Part shown: piece by piece, positions 60,723-64,000 of the stretch
Layout of the letters: every line of letters starts with the position of its first letter
Numbering within the stretch: position 1 is the first letter of the stretch
Source of the DNA: Flavobacteriales bacterium
GTDB taxonomy: Bacteria; Bacteroidota; Bacteroidia; Flavobacteriales_F; PHOS-HE28
Assembly (NCBI GenBank): GCA_016704485.1
Contig: JADJAA010000001.1
Location: forward strand, 1,550,001 to 1,614,000
Direction: 5' to 3'
DNA: 64,000 nt
Position numbers and translations under genes: made by a program
Notes under the pieces: model-generated
The model's input: only the letters and a program-made list of their open reading frames with translations
The model's database searches: none
Told to the model about the DNA's origin: nothing

Positions 60723-61550
60723 CTACCCACCCAACTCCAACACCTCATCCCCATCTCCCCAAACAGCCCCGCGAACTTCCATCTGCTCCAACCCAAGTAG
60801 TGGCAACAACGCCGTGAACTGTTCCGTAGCGCCACTTGTGTAAGCAACCAAGCCACCAACTTGCTTCGCGGGTGCGTTCAGGTCGCGCTGTTCAAGGATC
60901 CGGTCGACCTGTTTTGCAACGGCAGGTGCCGGGTCGATGATGCGGACACTAGGGCCAAGGATGCGTTCGATCAACGGGCGTACGAACGGGTAGTGCGTGC
61001 AGCCCAATACCAATGCGTCGATGTTCTTGGCCAGCATCGGTTCCAGCCAACCGCGCAGCATTTTTTCTGTATGATCGGTCTCTAACTCGCCGGCTTCTAT
61101 TTGTTGCACCAGGCCGGGGCAAGGTTGGTGGATCACTTCAACATCCTTCGCAAAGCGACCGACCACACTGGCATAGACAGCGCTTTGGAAAGTGGCCGTG
61201 GTGGCGATAACGCCCACGACACCGCTGAGCGTTTGTTCCACGGCCGGTTTTACTGCTGGCTCCATGCCGACGAACGCGACGGTAGGGAAGTGTGCGCGCA
61301 AGTGGGCGAGTGCTGCGGCAGAAGCGGTGTTGCACGCTATCACAATGAGTTTGCAATCCGCTGCGATCAATACCCGGGTTATGGCGGTGCTGAATTGACG
61401 TACTTCCTCCAACGAACGCTGTCCGTAGGGAATGTGTACCGTATCCGCGAAATAGAGCAGGCGCTCCGTAGGGAGCGCCTGCTGCATTGCATTGGTCACT
61501 GTTAACCCACCGATCCCGCTGTCGAAGATACCGATGGGACGTGGGTCCAT
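60723..61550 (-). CDS. murI: glutamate racemase
   Basis: Converts L- to D-glutamate for peptidoglycan. 275 residues. The two catalytic cysteines are C73 (IACNTASAAA) and C184 (LGCTHYPFV), and the opening IGIFDSGIGGLTV contains the conserved aspartate. Four bases separate it from the Skp-like gene upstream, so it is in the bamA-skp-skp operon, the usual order in Bacteroidota. Confidence 0.97.
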   Translation of the reverse strand: MDPRPIGIFDSGIGGLTVTNAMQQALPTERLLYFADTVHIPYGQRSLEEVRQFSTAITRVLIAADCKLIVIACNTASAAALAHLRAHFPTVAFVGMEPAVKPAVEQTLSGVVGVIATTATFQSAVYASVVGRFAKDVEVIHQPCPGLVQQIEAGELETDHTEKMLRGWLEPMLAKNIDALVLGCTHYPFVRPLIERILGPSVRIIDPAPAVAKQVDRILEQRDLNAPAKQVGGLVAYTSGATEQFTALLPLLGLEQMEVRGAVWGDGDEVLELGG

Positions 61551-61554
61551 CTGA

Positions 61555-62070
61555 TCAAGGGATCTTCAATTCGGCTTTTACCAACGGTAGAATGTCCTCA
61601 CCTTTATCGTAGTACAGGACAAAGCCCGTGCTTACATCGAAGATGTAGACGAAGTTGTTCGCTTCAGCTACTTTCTTGATCGCCGCGTTGGTCTCCGTTA
61701 CCATAGGACGCAACAATTCCTCTTCCTGCTTGGCTAGGTCCTCCTGTGCTTTTTCCTGCGCTGCTTGGATGCGTTGCTCCAGATCTTGGATCTCCGTCAC
61801 AACCATATCTTTTTGTGTCTGGGTCATGTCCGGGGCATCTTTTTGTGCATCGGCAACTTTTTGCTGGTACTCGGCACCCATCGCTTTCAAGCGATCATCC
61901 AAGGTCTTGGCAAAGTCCTGCATTTTCGTTTCAGCTGCTTTGCGGCCAGGTAGCAAGAGCATCAATTGCTGGCGATCGATGTGACCGAGCTTCTGTGCGG
62001 TGGCCATCGGTACGGTGCTCAGCAATAAGCCGAGTGCGAGAAATACAGTTTTCATTGTTCGTTTGTTCAT
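61555..62070 (-). CDS. OmpH/Skp-family periplasmic chaperone, copy 2
   Basis: 171 residues. Signal peptide (MKTVFLALGLLLSTVPMATAQ after a short leader), then KLGHIDRQQLMLLLPGRKAA, a long charged coiled-coil hairpin (about 60-120) and the family ending (IKKVAEANNFVYIFDVSTG, VLYYDKGEDILPLV). Holds unfolded outer-membrane proteins for BamA. It overlaps the upstream Skp gene by 4 bp. Confidence 0.93.
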   Translation of the reverse strand: MNKRTMKTVFLALGLLLSTVPMATAQKLGHIDRQQLMLLLPGRKAAETKMQDFAKTLDDRLKAMGAEYQQKVADAQKDAPDMTQTQKDMVVTEIQDLEQRIQAAQEKAQEDLAKQEEELLRPMVTETNAAIKKVAEANNFVYIFDVSTGFVLYYDKGEDILPLVKAELKIP

Positions 62071-62720
62071 CGTGGTTTTACTTCGTCCTTGCCGCCTCTA
62101 GGGTCAATTCCGCCCTTTCCGGGATCAGGCTTTTCTTCTTCCGGCGGGTCTTCGCCGAATTTCTCATCGTCGTTCGCGCCATCGGTCCCTTCCTTTCCCG
62201 GACGGATACCAAGCTTGCGCAGAACAGTATCGCTCTTATCGTATTTCTCACTGGCGAACAACAGATTGCTGCTGCTTCCGCCCAGGTCGAACACAGCGAT
62301 ATAGCTGGTTCCTGCTATTTCCTTGATCGCATCGTATACGCGGTCCTGGATCGGCTTGATGAGTTCTTCGCGCTTCTTGAAGAGATCACCACCAGGGCCG
62401 AATCTGCGTTTCTGCAGGTCACGTGCTTCGCGTTCGCGACGATCGATCTCCTCCATGCGACTGCGCTTCATCTCTTCCGTAAGGAGGATCGCTTCCGCAT
62501 TGTACGACTCACGCATCCGTTTGATCCCCAGATGCCGTTCATCGATCTCCTCCTGCCACTGCGCACTCGAGCGATCGAGCTCTTTCTGTGCCGTACTGTA
62601 TTCCGGCATATTATCCATGATGTACTTGGTGTTCACGAATGCGATCCGTTGTGCATCCATCTTTGGGGCGAATGCAAAAGCAGCTAGCAGAGCGATCGTA
62701 TATATGAGGTTGTTCTTCAT
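62067..62720 (-). CDS. OmpH/Skp-family periplasmic chaperone, copy 1
   Basis: 217 residues. Signal peptide (MKNNLIYTIALLAAFAFAPKM), then RIAFVNTKYIMDNMPEYSTA, a long coiled coil and the typical YDAIKEIAGTSYIAVFDLGG. Compared with copy 2 it has an extra acidic/proline-rich tail (DEKFGEDPPEEEKPDPGKGG) which is probably disordered. Follows bamA by about 30 bp. Confidence 0.92.
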   Translation of the reverse strand: MKNNLIYTIALLAAFAFAPKMDAQRIAFVNTKYIMDNMPEYSTAQKELDRSSAQWQEEIDERHLGIKRMRESYNAEAILLTEEMKRSRMEEIDRREREARDLQKRRFGPGGDLFKKREELIKPIQDRVYDAIKEIAGTSYIAVFDLGGSSSNLLFASEKYDKSDTVLRKLGIRPGKEGTDGANDDEKFGEDPPEEEKPDPGKGGIDPRGGKDEVKPR

Positions 62721-62749
62721 GCGGAGCCGTCGAAAATAGGTGATCCGGT

Positions 62750-64000
62750 CTATAACTCGCCAAGATCTATGCCGATCGTGAAATGGAACTGACTTTTGGC
62801 CATGCTCGGAAGATTCGGTACATCATCCAAACGCCACCCGTAATCCAAGCCCATGGGGCCGAACATCGGGAGGTTCAATCGCAATCCTATACCAGCTGAA
62901 CGGTATAGTTTGAAGGGGTCGAAATCATTGAAACTGCCGTAGCTGTTACCGGCTTCCAGGAACGCAAGGGTGAAAATGGTGGCCGATGGGTTCAAGGAGA
63001 TCGGGTAGCGCAATTCCGCGGTGTATTTGGCCACTACGAAATTCCCGGTGTTCGGTGCGAGCGAGAAATCATCATAGCCGCGTAAGCCCAATATCTCACG
63101 ACCATCCAACTGGAAGCCCGTTAACGCACTTCCACCCAAATAGAACCGCTCGAACGGCGAATCGCCCAACGAACTGTTGTACCTTCCCAAGAAGCCGAAT
63201 CCGGCACGGGTCATCAACACCAAACTGCGACCGCTTTTCGGGTTGGTGAGCTTATTGAACCACTGCGTACTGAATTTCCATTTGTGGAACTCCGCCCATT
63301 CGTAACGCTGCTCCGGTTCCAGATCCGCCCAATCGCGCTCCGGTTGGAAGAGCGAATAGGGTGGGGTGGCCTTCACGGATATCGTGGTGTTCGATCCTGT
63401 TCTGGAGAAGAACGGTTGGTCGATGGAGCTACGCGATAACTGGAGCGTGTAGGAAAGCACATTGCTGACACCGTTCGTGAACGAGAAGACCACGGCTCCG
63501 CTCGAATAGTTCTTCAGATCGTACAATTGATAGCCCAAGGTCTGGCGGAGGATGAAATAGTTGTCCGGCCACTGCAGACGCTTGCCGATGCCTAGGGTTA
63601 CACCTGTAATGATCAAGGATTGGCGCAATGGGTTTGCTATGCGGCCATCTTCGGTGTCTATGAACCTGTTCTCGCCATTGGTCTGTACACTGCGATACGC
63701 GGATATGCTGAGCGCATTCGGTTTCCGGCCACCCAACCAAGGTTCCACGAAGGATAAGCTGTACGATTGGAAGAACCGTCCGTTGGTCTGTGCTCTAAGG
63801 TTCAACGTCTGGCCATCTCCGCTAGGCAAAGGTGTCCATGCCGAACCTTTGAACAGATTCCGCATGCTGAAGTTGGTGAACGATAGGCCCAATGAGAGCA
63901 CTACGCGCCCTGCGCCCCAACCACCGCTCAATTCCAATCGGTCACTTGGTTTTTCCTCTACGGTGTACTCCAGATCCACGGTGCCGGTACGTGCATCCTG
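62750..64000 (-). CDS. bamA: BamA outer-membrane assembly protein, C-terminal part
   Basis: Open to the right edge, so the POTRA domains and signal peptide are outside. The visible 416 residues cover the last POTRA end (TGTVDLEYTVEEKPSDRLEL) and the 16-stranded barrel: GSAWTPLPSGDGQTLNLRAQ, the VRGF-like loop motif GLRGYDDFSL, and the closing FHFTIGIDLGEL. Essential for outer-membrane protein insertion. Heads the skp-skp-murI operon. Confidence 0.94.
   Translation of the reverse strand, partial: QDARTGTVDLEYTVEEKPSDRLELSGGWGAGRVVLSLGLSFTNFSMRNLFKGSAWTPLPSGDGQTLNLRAQTNGRFFQSYSLSFVEPWLGGRKPNALSISAYRSVQTNGENRFIDTEDGRIANPLRQSLIITGVTLGIGKRLQWPDNYFILRQTLGYQLYDLKNYSSGAVVFSFTNGVSNVLSYTLQLSRSSIDQPFFSRTGSNTTISVKATPPYSLFQPERDWADLEPEQRYEWAEFHKWKFSTQWFNKLTNPKSGRSLVLMTRAGFGFLGRYNSSLGDSPFERFYLGGSALTGFQLDGREILGLRGYDDFSLAPNTGNFVVAKYTAELRYPISLNPSATIFTLAFLEAGNSYGSFNDFDPFKLYRSAGIGLRLNLPMFGPMGLDYGWRLDDVPNLPSMAKSQFHFTIGIDLGEL

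Overview
The window looks like a chromosomal segment of a Bacteroidota bacterium, most likely a Flavobacteriales-type lineage of moderate GC. The evidence is three secreted proteins with type IX secretion C-terminal sorting domains, many short lipoproteins, and the order bamA - Skp/OmpH - Skp/OmpH - murI at the right end. The lineage is inferred from gene content; there is no rRNA gene and I recognised no tRNA gene.

Layout. (1) 0-4.2 kb: an RND efflux permease, cut by the left edge, translationally coupled to a TolC-type outer-membrane factor. (2) 4.5-10.5 kb, minus strand: a delta-60-repeat T9SS protein, a broken nucleotide cyclase tail, a Cas4-like/exonuclease DUF2779 protein, a small exported protein and a PKD-containing T9SS protein. 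(3) 10.5-38.2 kb: a DNA-repair and defence island. It holds DinD, a RecQ helicase fused to a phosphoribosyltransferase domain and coupled to a DprA-like protein, a 1610-residue exonuclease-RecQ-UvrD fusion, a DUF262 protein, and a type I restriction system (hsdR, hsdS, hsdM). It continues with a two-gene signalling pair (degenerate methylase fused to a histidine-kinase ATPase, plus a receiver-domain protein), a B12-binding-type radical SAM protein and a WYL regulator. A frameshifted receptor-type nucleotide cyclase and a stray hsdS tail split hsdR from hsdS. (4) 38.2-40.3 kb: gene-poor DNA with two different tandem arrays of palindromes (22-bp and 21-bp periods), a thrice-repeated dyad and one small ORF with its own terminator.

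(5) 40.3-48.2 kb, minus strand: a tight six-gene run that reads visibly AT-richer than its surroundings. It encodes an SH3/NlpC-P60-like hydrolase, a papain-like protease, an exported barrel-like protein, a membrane-anchored amidohydrolase, an HNH-ATPase fusion and a separate HNH nuclease. The last two resemble Septu-type defence; the first four are not partners I know for it. (6) 48.9-51.8 kb, plus strand: a four-gene operon ending in a histidine kinase and a NarL-type regulator. (7) 51.8-58.4 kb: duplicated lipoproteins, stress-type small proteins (CsbD), an IS1182-like insertion sequence and a PfpI/DJ-1 protein. (8) 58.4-64 kb: an outer-membrane protein, a T9SS protein, murI, two Skp-like chaperones and the C-terminal part of BamA.

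Two loci best fit the request for an undescribed system. The first is the pseudo-methylase/histidine-kinase plus receiver pair (31.8-35.7 kb), which sits between a WYL regulator with a radical SAM protein and a full type I restriction system, all on one strand. It suggests restriction or another effector switched by phosphotransfer. The second is the six-gene hydrolase/protease/HNH-ATPase operon (40.3-48.2 kb). In its fusion protein the HNH catalytic histidine is replaced by leucine, while the stand-alone HNH keeps it.
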